From assembly GCA_035560235.1 (NCBI GenBank), contig DATMAG010000109.1:1-59878 (forward strand): a DNA stretch of 59,878 nt, read 5' to 3'. The position numbers and the translations under genes are program-made. This DNA is from DASRDU01 sp035560235 (GTDB lineage: Bacteria; Acidobacteriota; Blastocatellia; RBC074). This document shows, in pieces, positions 1 to 9,868 of this stretch (its first letter is position 1; each line of letters starts with the position of its first letter). The notes under the pieces were generated by a model that was not told the DNA's origin, searched no databases, and saw only the letters and a list, made by a program, of their open reading frames with translations.

Positions 1-166
1 CGCCGCTGACACAGCTCACGCGGGCGTGGCGAGCAGCGCTAGCTGAGGTGGCGAAGTTACTTAAGGCAACTCAGGCTATAACAAAAGAAGCGCCTTGACG
101 ATAGCTTACAAGTAACTGCTCATGTGCGACACCACTGTCCTCAACTGATCTTCCGCCTTTTATTCA

Positions 167-2557
167 TCATTCCATCCGCAGCGCAATCAGCGGATCAACC
201 TTCGTCGCCCGCCGCGCCGGAATCCAGCAGGCCAGTAAAGCAACTGCAATCAGCAGCAGCGTGAGCGCCGCAAAGGTTGCCGGATCAGTCGCGCCTGTTT
301 CAAACAGCAGGCTCGCCATCACCCGCGTCAGGGCTATTGATCCGGCCAGGCCGATGGCTGTGCCTGCGAGGGCCAGCGTCATTCCCTGCCTGAGAATCAT
401 GCGCCACACGTCGCCGGGTTGTGCGCCCAGGGCCATGCGGATGCCGATTTCTGAGGTTCGCTGCGCAACTGAGTATGAAATCACGCCGTAAATTCCGACT
501 GCGGCCAGCACGAGCGCGATGGCTGCAAACGCGCCGAGCAGCCACAGGTTCAGTCTGCGCGCTGAGACTGATCCGGCGATCTGCGCTTCCATCGTGGTCA
601 CGTTGTAAATCGGCTGCGCGCTGTCAACCGCCTGAATCTGCTCGCGCACGGCCCCGACCAGACTGAGCGGGTCAGTGGCAGCACGAATGAGCAGACCGGT
701 GCGCGCGCGCGGCACCTGCAGGTATGAGGTGTAAACGTGCGGCGCGGCCTCTTCGTCAAGTCCCGATTGCCGGATGTCACCGACGACGCCAACGATTGTA
801 GCCGGGTCGTCACCAATCCTGATGCGGCGGCCAACAGGGCTTTCATGCGGCCAGAACCTGGCGGCAAAGGCCTGATTGATGATGGCGACGAGTGGCGCGC
901 CCTGAGCATCGCGGTCGGTGAAGGCGCGACCTTCAAGCAGCGGAATTTTCATCAGGCTGAAGTAATCAGGGCTGATGGCTCTGAAATCAGCGAGCGGCGT
1001 TTCTTCCAGCGTCTTCGGTTCCGGTCGGCCTTCGATTTTGAAAATGTCTATCCCGCGCCGTCCTGAATAAGGCGGATGATTGACCAGCGCGGCTGACTGC
1101 ACGCCGGGCAGCACGGCGATGCGTTCAAGCACGGCTTTGTAGAAAGCCGCACGCTGCGTGTCGTCAGGATATTTTGAATCGGGCAGCGAGAGTTCGACAT
1201 TGAGCAGATTTTTCGGATCAAAGCCCGGCTCGACTTGCAGCAGCCGCCAGAAACTTTTGATCATCAGCCCTGCGCCAATCAGCAGCACCAGCGCCATGGC
1301 CACTTCGGCCACAACCAGCGCGCCGCGCAGCCGCTGATGTGAGCCTTTCGCGCCGCGCCCGCCTTCCTTCAGTGTTTCATTCAGATCGGCGCGCGAAGCC
1401 TGCAGTGCAGGCGCAAGGCCGAAGATGACGCCTGTGAGCAGCGACAGCAGCAGCGTGAAACCAAGCACGCGACCATCAATGGCAATCTGACCTGCCCGCG
1501 GAAGCTGTCCGGCCCCCGTTGCCCGCACCAGTTCATTGGCCCAGACGGCAATGAAGACTCCGGCCCCGCCGCCCGCGAGCGCCAGCAGCAGGCTTTCGGT
1601 CAGTAACTGTTGTACGATGCGCCAGTGGCCTGCGCCCAGGGCCAGCCGCACGGCAATTTCACGGCGTCGCGCTGCCGCCGCACTCAGCAGCAGGCTCGCC
1701 ACATTCGCGCACGCAATCAGCAGCACGAAACCGACTGCGCCAGCCAGAATCAGCAGCGACGGGCGCACCTGCCGCCCGACGGCGGCCTGCAGCGGAACCA
1801 GATTGATGCCGGTCTGCGCGCGTGAATCGTCCTGCTGCCGCTGCCGGGCGATGCCTGCAAATTCAGCGCGTGCCTGGTCGTAATTCACTCCCGGTCTGAG
1901 CAGGCCGATGGCCACCAGGTTGTGCGCGTCGCGGCTGGTTTCAGTCTCAAGCGAACGCGGCAGAAACATTTCGCCGGGCGTGTGATTCGAAATCGGCGGG
2001 GGGAACTGAAATTCCTGCGGCATCACGCCGATGACCGTGTAACCGCGCCCATCGAGCGTGATCGTTTCACCAACGATGCCTGGCCTCGCTGCAAAACGGT
2101 TCTGCCACAGGTTATAACCAAGCACGACGACGCGCGCGTTTGTGCGGTCTTCTTCGGCAGTGAAGGTGCGACCGAGCAGCGGTTTTGTGCCGAGCGTCGG
2201 GAAGAGATTTTCAGTCACGGCGTAAGCTTCGACGCGCAGCGGTTCGCCGCCGCCGGTGAGATTGAGATTGGTCAGCTCACCCGCGCCGATCTGCTCAAAC
2301 GTCCGGCTGCGCTCGCGGTAATCAACCAGTTCCTTCGGTGAGAGCGGGACCTGATCCACCCGCTTCAGCCTTCCCCAGACGACCACCAGATTATCAGCGT
2401 TCGGGTAAGGCAGGCGTTTGAGCAGCACGGTGTTGATGACGCTGAAAATCGCCGTATTCGCGCCGATTCCGAGCGCCAGCGTGATGACGACAATCAGCGT
2501 GAAGCCGGGTTTCTTCCACAACATTCGCGCGCTGTAGCGCAGGTCCTGTAACAGCAT
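167..2557 (-). CDS. ADOP-type orphan ABC permease (MacB/FtsX family), copy 1
   Basis: 796-residue membrane protein with duplicated MacB-PCD and FtsX architecture. It has an N-terminal transmembrane segment (about residues 20-45, with the family signature ALGIGANTAIFSVINTVLL), a periplasmic domain, a three-helix FtsX block around residues 265-390, a second periplasmic domain, and a second FtsX block up to the C-terminus, which ends in the typical DPLIALRME. ADOPs are large permeases without a linked ATPase; by homology to MacB they probably act in efflux or mechanotransmission across the inner membrane. The start at 2557 is the ATG of the conserved LLQDLRYSARML segment. The gene lies 93 bp downstream of the next permease in the same direction, so the two are probably co-transcribed. 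The substrate cannot be told from sequence. Confidence 0.9.
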   Translation of the reverse strand: MLLQDLRYSARMLWKKPGFTLIVVITLALGIGANTAIFSVINTVLLKRLPYPNADNLVVVWGRLKRVDQVPLSPKELVDYRERSRTFEQIGAGELTNLNLTGGGEPLRVEAYAVTENLFPTLGTKPLLGRTFTAEEDRTNARVVVLGYNLWQNRFAARPGIVGETITLDGRGYTVIGVMPQEFQFPPPISNHTPGEMFLPRSLETETSRDAHNLVAIGLLRPGVNYDQARAEFAGIARQRQQDDSRAQTGINLVPLQAAVGRQVRPSLLILAGAVGFVLLIACANVASLLLSAAAARRREIAVRLALGAGHWRIVQQLLTESLLLALAGGGAGVFIAVWANELVRATGAGQLPRAGQIAIDGRVLGFTLLLSLLTGVIFGLAPALQASRADLNETLKEGGRGAKGSHQRLRGALVVAEVAMALVLLIGAGLMIKSFWRLLQVEPGFDPKNLLNVELSLPDSKYPDDTQRAAFYKAVLERIAVLPGVQSAALVNHPPYSGRRGIDIFKIEGRPEPKTLEETPLADFRAISPDYFSLMKIPLLEGRAFTDRDAQGAPLVAIINQAFAARFWPHESPVGRRIRIGDDPATIVGVVGDIRQSGLDEEAAPHVYTSYLQVPRARTGLLIRAATDPLSLVGAVREQIQAVDSAQPIYNVTTMEAQIAGSVSARRLNLWLLGAFAAIALVLAAVGIYGVISYSVAQRTSEIGIRMALGAQPGDVWRMILRQGMTLALAGTAIGLAGSIALTRVMASLLFETGATDPATFAALTLLLIAVALLACWIPARRATKVDPLIALRME

Positions 2558-2570
2558 AGTCCGTTGTCCT

Positions 2571-2646
2571 TTGTCAGTTGTCAGTTGTCAGTTGCAGGAC
2601 TGTCACAGGCAGCGAATCACTGATAAAGAACAACTGACAACTGACG
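2571..2646. repeat. inverted repeat of GTCAGTT units
   Basis: Between the two permease genes. The left arm (2571-2594) is three and a half tandem TTGTCAG units; the right arm (2631-2646) is the complementary CAACTGACAACTGACG. A related array is at 37604-37688. It resembles mobile REP-like palindromes; whether it affects transcription between the genes is unknown. Confidence 0.7.
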
Positions 2647-2649
2647 AAA

Positions 2650-5127
2650 TCACTCGTATCTGAGCGCGATTACCGGGTCAACTCTGGCGGCCCGCCGCGC
2701 CGGAATAAGACAAGCCACTAGCGCCACGCTGATGAGCAGCACGGCAATAATGAGATACGTCAACGGGTCGGTCGCGCTCACTTCAAAAAGCAGCGTCGCC
2801 ATCAGCCGCGTCAGCAGCACGGCTCCGGCCAGTCCGAGTCCGACGCCTGCGCCGACAAGTTTCATGCCCTGCCCGATGACGAGGCTGAGCACGTCAGCCG
2901 TTTGCGCGCCGAGCGCCACTCGCACACCGATTTCGTGCGTGCGCTCTGTGACCGACCACGAAATGACGCCGTAAATTCCGACCAGCGCCAGCAGGAGCGC
3001 CACACCAGCGAAAACGCCGAGCAGCGTCAGTTGCAGCCGTTCCGGCCCGACCGATTCGGCGCGAATTTCTTCAAGCGTGCGCACGTCGTAAATCGGCTGG
3101 CTCGGATCAACTGCCTGCACCTGCTGTCGGACTGATGCGATCAGCTGCTCCGGCTGAAGCTGCGTCCGCACGGTGAAAATCATTCCGCTGAAGGGAAACT
3201 GCCGGAACGGGAAGTAAGCCTGCACTCTGTCCGAGTTGTTGCGCAGCCCTTCCATTTTGACGCGCCCGACGACACCAACAACAGTCAGCACCGGGTCGTC
3301 CTTGTCCCGGCCCATCCTGACCTGCCTGCCAACCGGATCTTCGTTCGGCCAGTGACGGCGGGCGAACTCTTCGTCAATGATGACCGACCGCAACCCGGCC
3401 ACGAACTGCGCCACCGGGGATTTGCCCTTCAGGTCTTCCGGTCTGAGGTGCGAGCGATTGTCCTGCTCATTGAACCAGCGCCCTTTGAGCAGCGGAATGC
3501 GCATCGTCGCAAAGTAACTGTCATCAACGACGCAGGCTTCAAGCGAAGGCATCTGTTCAGGCGGAGGGACGGGCTGGCCGACGATGGTAAAGCTCCACTG
3601 CCAGCCGTTCTGGCCGAGCGGCAGCCCTGACGACAGGCCGACTGACTGCACGCCGGGCAGCGACTGCATTTTCTCTTTGAGCTGAGTGAAGAAACTGATG
3701 CGCCGGTCGAGTTCAGTGTCGGGATATTTCTTTTCAGGCAGCGCGAGCGCAAAGCTGAGAACGTTGTCGGCGGCAAAGCCGGGATTGACCTGCTGCAGAC
3801 GAAGGAAACTGCGGATCATCAGGCCCGCGCCGACCAGCAGCACCAGCGTCAGCGCGATTTCAGCAACGACCATCCCGCTGCGCAGCCAGTGCCGCCGTCC
3901 CGTTGCTGTGCGCGCCGTCTCCTTCAGCGTCCCCTGCACGTCCGGGCGACTCGCCTGCAACGCGGGCGCGAGGCCAAAGAGGATGCCTGTCAGCAGCGAA
4001 ACCGCTGCCGTAAAAATCAGCACGCTTTTGTCCAGGTGAATCTCTGCGGCACGCGGAATTGCGCCTTCAGGACTGATTGCCAGAATCGCTGAGACGCCCC
4101 ACTGCGCAATCAGCAGTCCGAGGACTCCGCCGACGACTGAAAGCAGCACGCTTTCAGTCAGCAGTTGCCGCACGATGCGCCAGCGCCCGGCGCCGAGCGC
4201 AGCCCGCACGGCAATCTCCTTCTGCCGCGACGCCGACCGCGCCAGCATCAGACTCGCCACATTCGCGCACGCAATCAGCAGCACAAAACCGACCGCGCCG
4301 AGCAGCACATACAGCGCCCGCCGAATGTCGCGCACAAAAATTTCCTGTAGCGGAATGATCGTCGCGCTGTGACCGGTGTTGGGGCCGGGATACTGTTTTT
4401 CGAGGGCGGCGGTCACCAGGTTCATATCCGCGCGCGCCTGCTCAAGCGTCACGCCGGGTTTGAGGCGAGCCACAGCCGCCAGCCCCGGATGATTGCCGCG
4501 CGATTTCCACGACTCTGAATCTGAAAGCGGCCCGACCGGAACCCACATTTCGACACGCGTGGGAAACTGAAATCCCTGCGGCATCACGCCAATCACAGTG
4601 TAGCTGCGTTCATTGAGCGTGAGCGTGCGCCCGATGATCTGCGGGTCGCCGCCGAATCGCCGCTGCCACAGCCCGTGACTGAGGACGACGACCGGACTCG
4701 CGCCGGGTTTGTCCTCGTCATTCGTGTAAGTTCGCCCCAGCGCCGCCCTGGCCCGCAGCGCCTCAAAAATGTCAGCCGACATCTGCGCCGTGCGCAGCCG
4801 CTCGGCTTCGCCCAGACCGGTTAGCGTATAGCTTTCGCGGTTGTAGACGCCGACCCTGTCAAAGACGCGGTTCTGCGCCCGCCAGTCCGCAAAGTTCGGG
4901 TACGAGATGGACATCTCACCGAAGTTCGTCGCGTACTCATTGAGCAGCACCAGTCGCTCCGGCTCAGGGTACGGCAATGGCCTGAGCAACACGCCATTGA
5001 CAACCGAGAAAATAGCCGTGTTCGCACCGATGCCGAGCGAGAGCGTGATGAGCGCCACCAGCGCAAAGCCGGGCTGTTTGAGCAGCATTCGCATCCCATA
5101 CCGCATGTCCTGCCACAATGTTCCCAT
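2650..5127 (-). CDS. ADOP-type orphan ABC permease, copy 2
   Basis: 825 residues from the chosen start. Same duplicated layout as copy 1: N-terminal GTLWQDMRYGMRMLLKQPGF, then ALITLSLGIGANTAIFSVV as the first membrane segment, two periplasmic MacB-PCD domains and two FtsX blocks, ending DPVIALRYE. An upstream in-frame start at 5190 would add 21 residues. The ATG at 5127 is preferred because GGAGG (5133-5137 on the minus strand) lies five bases upstream and the protein then begins like the other family members. A sigma-54-like promoter sequence (5199-5214) and a palindromic element (5288-5322) lie upstream. Likely first gene of a two-permease unit. Substrate unknown. Confidence 0.9.
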   Translation of the reverse strand: MGTLWQDMRYGMRMLLKQPGFALVALITLSLGIGANTAIFSVVNGVLLRPLPYPEPERLVLLNEYATNFGEMSISYPNFADWRAQNRVFDRVGVYNRESYTLTGLGEAERLRTAQMSADIFEALRARAALGRTYTNDEDKPGASPVVVLSHGLWQRRFGGDPQIIGRTLTLNERSYTVIGVMPQGFQFPTRVEMWVPVGPLSDSESWKSRGNHPGLAAVARLKPGVTLEQARADMNLVTAALEKQYPGPNTGHSATIIPLQEIFVRDIRRALYVLLGAVGFVLLIACANVASLMLARSASRQKEIAVRAALGAGRWRIVRQLLTESVLLSVVGGVLGLLIAQWGVSAILAISPEGAIPRAAEIHLDKSVLIFTAAVSLLTGILFGLAPALQASRPDVQGTLKETARTATGRRHWLRSGMVVAEIALTLVLLVGAGLMIRSFLRLQQVNPGFAADNVLSFALALPEKKYPDTELDRRISFFTQLKEKMQSLPGVQSVGLSSGLPLGQNGWQWSFTIVGQPVPPPEQMPSLEACVVDDSYFATMRIPLLKGRWFNEQDNRSHLRPEDLKGKSPVAQFVAGLRSVIIDEEFARRHWPNEDPVGRQVRMGRDKDDPVLTVVGVVGRVKMEGLRNNSDRVQAYFPFRQFPFSGMIFTVRTQLQPEQLIASVRQQVQAVDPSQPIYDVRTLEEIRAESVGPERLQLTLLGVFAGVALLLALVGIYGVISWSVTERTHEIGVRVALGAQTADVLSLVIGQGMKLVGAGVGLGLAGAVLLTRLMATLLFEVSATDPLTYLIIAVLLISVALVACLIPARRAARVDPVIALRYE

Positions 5128-5198
5128 CGCAACCTCCGCAATCAATGGCCGGGCCGCAACGCCCGCAAATTCAAAATCACTCGTAGTCAATACCGCGT

Positions 5199-5214
5199 GT
5201 CAATCACCGTGCCA
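5199..5214 (-). promoter_or_regulatory. sigma-54-like -24/-12 promoter of permease copy 2
   Basis: The minus strand reads TGGCACG-GTGA-TTGAC. The -24 box is perfect and the spacing is that of sigma-54 promoters, but the -12 box has TTGA where TTGC is expected. Predicted transcript start is about 60 bases before the ATG at 5127. The same arrangement occurs at three other genes in this window. Confidence 0.5.
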
Positions 5215-5287
5215 GCCCGTCAGCCGGGCCGCATACTGCATTCGCTCAACTTGCAGGCAGTCGGTCGCATAACACTCATCAGCAGGT

Positions 5288-5322
5288 GTTCGCTTGTGGG
5301 ATTGCTCGTTCCCAAAAGCGGA
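5288..5322 (-). promoter_or_regulatory. 35-bp palindromic upstream element, copy I
   Basis: On the plus strand it begins GTTCGCTTGTGGGA and ends GTTCCCAAAAGCGGA. The GGGA/TCCC core is palindromic. It is 74 bp upstream of the -24 box. Its length and layout are the same in four copies (5288, 9869, 13849, 17120), as expected for an enhancer bound by a sigma-54 activator. Confidence 0.5.
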
Positions 5323-5566
5323 GCGGCACAGCTCCCCGATTTATTTCCTGGGCGCAGGCCGAAGACCTGCCGGAACCGGGCAGCCTGTGCCGCGCAATGC
5401 TAAAATCACCGGGGTTGGCTCTGCCCTCCCGTACACAGACCGGATAGTGTCGGCGAGCCGGGCAAGGCGTTTGATTCCGGTGTAGCAACCCGGCAACGGG
5501 TATCGGCCAGTCTCGATCTGTTCCTCAAACCTGATCCCTGCAATTGTGAAGCAACAGGAAGACGCC

Positions 5567-6106
5567 ATGGAAAATAACAGACTGAGTGTGGAAGCCGTAA
5601 CCGCGATTCTTGAGCGAACGCCGGGAAGCCTGAGCGCACTGCTTTCAGGCCTGCCCGAAATATGGGTCAGAGCAACCGAAGGCGAAGGCACGTGGTCGCC
5701 ATACGATGTGATCGGGCACCTTATTCACGGCGAGCGCGTCAACTGGATGCCGCGTGCCCGCCATCTTCTGGCTGGCGAAACGCGGCCCTTCGAACCGTTC
5801 GACCGAACGGCTCAGTTTGCAGATAGTCAGGGCCGCAGCCTCGGTGAACTGCTGACAACCTTTGCTGAGCTGCGGCGAGAGAATGTCGCCGCTCTGATCG
5901 GAATGAAGCTGACTGAAGACGACCTGAATCGCCAGGGTCTGCATCCTGATCTCGGCACTGTCACGCTCGGGCAACTGCTGGCAACGTGGGCAACTCACGA
6001 TCTGGATCATCTGGCTCAGATCGCACGAACGATGGCGAAGGTCTGCACTGAAGCAACCGGCCCCTGGAGTGCGTATCTCTCAATCCTGAGGGACCGGAAA
6101 AAGTAG
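5567..6106 (+). CDS. DinB-like four-helix-bundle protein
   Basis: 179 residues. Resembles the DinB/YfiT superfamily: the three metal-binding histidines can be seen in VIGHLIHGE near residue 50 and in the C-terminal ATHDLDHLAQIART. Family members are cytosolic, often damage- or stress-induced, and some are bacillithiol- or mycothiol-dependent transferases; the reaction here cannot be assigned. An upstream GTG at 5546 is in frame, but the ATG at 5567 has an AGGAAG ribosome site six bases before it. First of three short plus-strand genes (DinB-like, DUF1801, TrmO) that are separated by 80-100 bp and may be independently transcribed. Confidence 0.8.
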   Translation: MENNRLSVEAVTAILERTPGSLSALLSGLPEIWVRATEGEGTWSPYDVIGHLIHGERVNWMPRARHLLAGETRPFEPFDRTAQFADSQGRSLGELLTTFAELRRENVAALIGMKLTEDDLNRQGLHPDLGTVTLGQLLATWATHDLDHLAQIARTMAKVCTEATGPWSAYLSILRDRKK

Positions 6107-6184
6107 CTCGTTCTGACGTAACCGAACCCGGACGCCCGGAGTCATCGGAACGTCACAACACATTCAAAATATGGATGGAACTCT

Positions 6185-6568
6185 ATGAGAGTCAGACAAC
6201 CAGTCCCTTTGAGCATGGATGAATACATCGCAGGCTTCCCGCCACACATCCGGGCAATTCTGGAAAGGATCAGAGCCACGATCAGAAAGGCTGCCCCGAA
6301 CGCTCAGGAAGCCATTAAGTATCAGATGCCGACCTTCACGCTGCACGGCAATCTGGTTCACTTTGCCGCCTGTAAAAATCACATCGGTTTCTATCCCGCG
6401 CCGTCCGGAATCACGCAGTTCAGCCGGGAGCTTTCTGCTTATAAAAGCGCAAAGGGTTCAGTGCAGTTCCCGCTTGATCAGCCCGTGCCTTATGAACTGA
6501 TCGGCAGAATTGTAAAGTTCAGGGTCAGGGAGAATCTGGAAAAAGCGGCGCTGAAATCGCAGCAATAA
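6185..6568 (+). CDS. DUF1801 / YdhG-like protein
   Basis: 127 residues. The segments MDEYIAGFPPHIRAILERIR, AIKYQMPTF and HIGFYPAPSGI are the hallmarks of the DUF1801 family, which includes B. subtilis YdhG/Fra, a frataxin-like iron chaperone. Most members are uncharacterised small cytosolic proteins. Start taken at 6185; an alternative ATG lies ten codons later, immediately before DEYIAGF, which is where many homologues begin. No further clue to function from the neighbours. Confidence 0.8.
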   Translation: MRVRQPVPLSMDEYIAGFPPHIRAILERIRATIRKAAPNAQEAIKYQMPTFTLHGNLVHFAACKNHIGFYPAPSGITQFSRELSAYKSAKGSVQFPLDQPVPYELIGRIVKFRVRENLEKAALKSQQ

Positions 6569-6668
6569 TAACGATTGTGCCCGCTGGCAGGCTGATCGGA
6601 ATTCTGAAAACACTGCAGCGTTTTCAGAATGCGGGCTTATCATTGCTCACATAAAGACGAGGTGACGA

Positions 6669-7121
6669 ATGTTTACGATGCGACCTGTAGGAACAGTCAG
6701 AAGCCCGTACCTTGAAACCAGTCAGATTCCAAAAGGCTGCGGCGCGCGCCACGAAGCTGAAGGAGTGCTGGAAATCCTGCCGGAATTTGAGCCGGGGCTG
6801 ACCGATATTGAAGGCTTCTCGCACCTGTATGTGATCTGGGTCTTTGACAAGTCCGAAGGCTATGCGCTGCTCGGCACGCCGCCAACTGACACGCAACCGC
6901 ACGGTGTCTTTGCCACCAGATCACCGTACCGCCCGAATCCAATCGGGCTGACCGTCATGCGACTGCTCGGACGCGAAGGCGCGCGGCTGCGCGTGGCCGG
7001 AGTGGATATGCTCGACGGCACGCCAATCCTTGACATCAAACCATACCTGTCGAGCGTGCCGCCTGAAGAACTGCGCCGCGGCTGGCTGGCCGAAGCCGAA
7101 AAGCGAAAGAGTGGAGCGTAA
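6669..7121 (+). CDS. trmO: tRNA (N6-threonylcarbamoyladenosine(37)-N6)-methyltransferase TrmO
   Basis: 150 residues with the UPF0066/TsaA fold signature: FTMRPVGTVRSPYLET at the N-terminus, GFSHLYVIWVFDKS near residue 55, and FATRSPYRPNPIGLTV followed by GVDMLDGTPILDIKPYL. TrmO uses S-adenosylmethionine to methylate t6A37 in threonine tRNA, forming m6t6A; it has a beta-barrel fold unlike other methyltransferases. Length fits compact bacterial members. The plus-strand gene ends just before a long inverted repeat (7127-7250) shared with the convergent permease gene. Confidence 0.9.
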   Translation: MFTMRPVGTVRSPYLETSQIPKGCGARHEAEGVLEILPEFEPGLTDIEGFSHLYVIWVFDKSEGYALLGTPPTDTQPHGVFATRSPYRPNPIGLTVMRLLGREGARLRVAGVDMLDGTPILDIKPYLSSVPPEELRRGWLAEAEKRKSGA

Positions 7122-7126
7122 GCAGA

Positions 7127-7250
7127 AAGAGAGACGACGGAACACACGAAAATAACGAAACAGACGAAAGGATCAGACAAACGATCAGACGCTCGGTTCA
7201 GTCTTCGTTCCGTTTGTTCCGTTTATTTCGTGTGTTCCGTCATCTCTCTT
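7127..7250. repeat. long intergenic hairpin, 'AGAGAGATGACGGAAC' family, copy 1
   Basis: Imperfect inverted repeat: left arm AAGAGAGACGACGGAACACA..., right arm ...TGTTCCGTCATCTCTCTT. It fills the space between two convergent genes (trmO and permease copy 3) and could terminate both. Other copies: 9932, 26014, 39826, 48443, 56711, 58106. Confidence 0.8.
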
Positions 7251-7251
7251 C

Positions 7252-9690
7252 TTACTCATACCTGAGCGCGATCATCGGGTCTACCTTTGTCGCCCGCCGC
7301 GCCGGAATCCAGCACGCCGCGAGCGCAATCAGCAGCATTGCCAGCCCGATCAGCGCAAACGTCAGCGGGTCAGTCGCCGTCACACCATAAAGCAGACTGG
7401 CGAGCAGCCGCGTTGCCGCAAACGAGGCAATCAGCCCCAGGCCGATGCCTGCAAGTGCGAGCGTCATTCCCTGACGCACGACCATTACGCGCACTTTGCC
7501 TGCCGATGCGCCGAGCGCCATGCGAATGCCGATCTCCTGCGTGCGCTGCGCCACGTTGTAAGCCAGCACGCCATACAATCCGACAGCCGTCAGCAGCAGC
7601 GCGATGCCCGCAAAGATGGTCAGCAGCAGCATCTGAAAACGCGGCTGCGCGACGGTCAGCGAAATGCGTTCTTCAAGCGTCCTGATGTCATAAACTGGCA
7701 GATCAGGATTGAGCGAACGGACTTCATTGCGCACCGACTGAATCAGGCTCGACGGGTTAATGCTTGTGCGCGCAACCACAGTGATCGTGTTCCAGGGAGC
7801 CTGCGTGTGCGCGACATAAACCTCCGCATCTGAATCTTCGCTGAGGCTGGCGTGATGCACATCTTTGACTACGCCGACGATTTCACGCCACAGCACGCCG
7901 CGCCCGTCAACACCGAAGCTCGGATTGATGCGCCGACCGAGCGGATTCTGATTCGGAAAGTAACGCTTCGCCAGCGATTCGTTGATGATCACTACCGGCG
8001 TTGATTCAAGCTTGTCGCGTTCGCTGAAATCGCGGCCCGCGACAAGCTGAATGTTCATCGTCTGAAAATAGTCAGGCCGAATGACGCGCAGGTAAGTATC
8101 GTAAGGAAATGGCCGCCCCGGCTCAGTCGGCTGACCTTCGATGGCGAAACCGACTCCGGCATTGTTGCCACTGAGCGGCAGCGGATTGACACCGCTGACA
8201 CTCACGACGCCCGGCATCGCCTGAATGCGCGATGAAAGCTGCTGATAAAAAGCCTCGACCTTTTCCGGCTTGTCGTATTGCGTCCCCGGCAGACTGACCC
8301 TGAAGCTCAGCACGCTTTTCGGATCAAAGCCCGGATTGACCTGCCGCAATCGCCAGAAGCTGTTGATGAGCAGTCCCGCGCACACAAGCAGCAGAAAGGC
8401 CACCGCCACTTCGCTGACAATCAGCGCGCTGCGCACACGGCTGCCGCGACCATCGCCGCCGCGCCCGCCTTCTCTGAGCGTGTCGTTCAGATCAGTCCTG
8501 AGCGATTGCCACGCCGGAGCCAGCCCGAAGAGCATTCCGGTCAGCAGCGAAATCAGCAGCGTGAACCCAAGCACGCGCCCGTCAAGACTTGCTTCAGCCG
8601 CGCGCGGCAATCCCTTCGGAACCATCGCCAGCAGAACTTCGGTTCCCCACAGCGCCAGCATCATTCCCGCCACGCCGCCGCATAACGACAGCAGCACGCT
8701 TTCAGTCAGCAGTTGCCGCACCACGCGACCGCGACCAGCGCCGAGCGCCGCCCGAATCGCAATTTCACGCCGCCGAGCCGAAGCCCGCGCCAGCAATAAA
8801 TTCGCCACATTCGCGCACGCAATCAGCAGCACGCACCCGACCGCGCCGAGCAGCACCAGCAATGCCAGCCGCGCATCGCCCGTGACGCGCTGATAAAAAG
8901 GCACTGCAATCCCGCCGAAAGCAGAATTGGTATCGGGATACTGCTGCCCCAGGTTCGCCGCAATGCGCCCGATTTCAGCCTGCGCCTGCGCGAGCGTCAC
9001 GCCGGGTTTGAGCCGCCCCAGCACTTCCAGATAATGATTGCCGCGCTGCTTCATCAAAGGCGCGCCGCCTTCGCCGTCCACACCCGCATTGATCCACAAC
9101 TCGACCGGCTCAGCGCCAAGCGGAAAAGCAAACCCCGCAGGCATCACGCCCGCCACAGTGTAGCTGCGCCCGTTGATGCCCACCGCGCGCCCGACCACAT
9201 TCGCATCAGCATTGAAGCGCCGCTGCCACAACCCGTGACTGAGCAGGACAACGTGCGTCCCCGGCTTCTCTTCTTCGGCAGTGAACGCGCGCCCGATTTG
9301 CGGCCCGACGCCGAGCATCGGAAACAGATCAGACGTGACCATCGCGCCGTGCAGCCGTGCCGCTTCACCGGCTCCGGTCAGCGTCACGTCGCGTTCATCG
9401 AACCCGGCCAGCGTCTGAAACGACTGATTCATCGCCCGGTAATCAGCGAAATCAGGCCACGTCAAATAGAACTCATTCGTCCCCTGCTTCAGATCAGTAT
9501 TGCCGACCGACACCAGCCGCTCCGGTTCCGCAAACGGCAGCGGCCTGAGCAGCACCGCATTGATGACCGAGAAGATCGCCGAATTCGCCCCGATGCCCAG
9601 CGCCAGCGCAACAATCGCCACCAGCGAGAACCCCGGATTTTTCATCAGCATTCGCGCCCCGTAGCGCACATCCTGCCAGAGCGTTTGCAT
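7252..9690 (-). CDS. ADOP-type orphan ABC permease, copy 3
   Basis: 812 residues. QTLWQDVRYGARMLMKNPGF opens the protein and LALGIGANSAIFSVINAVLL forms the first membrane segment. It has the usual two periplasmic domains, two FtsX membrane blocks and a DPMIALRYE end. The ATG at 9690 is preceded by AGGAGAG. Upstream lie a sigma-54-like promoter (9779-9794) and a 35-bp palindromic element (9869-9903). No ATPase is adjacent, as is usual for this family. Substrate unknown. Confidence 0.9.
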   Translation of the reverse strand: MQTLWQDVRYGARMLMKNPGFSLVAIVALALGIGANSAIFSVINAVLLRPLPFAEPERLVSVGNTDLKQGTNEFYLTWPDFADYRAMNQSFQTLAGFDERDVTLTGAGEAARLHGAMVTSDLFPMLGVGPQIGRAFTAEEEKPGTHVVLLSHGLWQRRFNADANVVGRAVGINGRSYTVAGVMPAGFAFPLGAEPVELWINAGVDGEGGAPLMKQRGNHYLEVLGRLKPGVTLAQAQAEIGRIAANLGQQYPDTNSAFGGIAVPFYQRVTGDARLALLVLLGAVGCVLLIACANVANLLLARASARRREIAIRAALGAGRGRVVRQLLTESVLLSLCGGVAGMMLALWGTEVLLAMVPKGLPRAAEASLDGRVLGFTLLISLLTGMLFGLAPAWQSLRTDLNDTLREGGRGGDGRGSRVRSALIVSEVAVAFLLLVCAGLLINSFWRLRQVNPGFDPKSVLSFRVSLPGTQYDKPEKVEAFYQQLSSRIQAMPGVVSVSGVNPLPLSGNNAGVGFAIEGQPTEPGRPFPYDTYLRVIRPDYFQTMNIQLVAGRDFSERDKLESTPVVIINESLAKRYFPNQNPLGRRINPSFGVDGRGVLWREIVGVVKDVHHASLSEDSDAEVYVAHTQAPWNTITVVARTSINPSSLIQSVRNEVRSLNPDLPVYDIRTLEERISLTVAQPRFQMLLLTIFAGIALLLTAVGLYGVLAYNVAQRTQEIGIRMALGASAGKVRVMVVRQGMTLALAGIGLGLIASFAATRLLASLLYGVTATDPLTFALIGLAMLLIALAACWIPARRATKVDPMIALRYE

Positions 9691-9778
9691 CTTTCATCTC
9701 TCCTGAATTGATTGCCTCATTCACCCGCCGCAATTTTAATCACCACTTGCCTCCAACCATAGTTGCCTGCCACACAAA

Positions 9779-9794
9779 GCCAATTCCCGTGCCA
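9779..9794 (-). promoter_or_regulatory. sigma-54-like promoter of permease copy 3
   Basis: Minus strand TGGCACG-GGAA-TTGGC: perfect -24 box, correct spacing, -12 box TTGG in place of TTGC. About 90 bases upstream of the start codon. Confidence 0.5.
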
Positions 9795-9868
9795 GGGCCT
9801 GAGCGCAGGGCAAATGCTGACAGCACTGAATTTGATTTTGCCGGATGAGAGAGCAAACCCGGCGCACT

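Larger units (their letters stand above)
5128..5566. other. intergenic region with regulatory element, no gene
   Basis: Divergent spacer between the permease (minus) and the DinB-like gene (plus). It holds the -24/-12-like sequence at 5199-5214 and the 35-bp palindromic element at 5288-5322, listed separately. From about 5330 to 5555 I see no convincing ORF, RNA or hairpin. Confidence 0.6.
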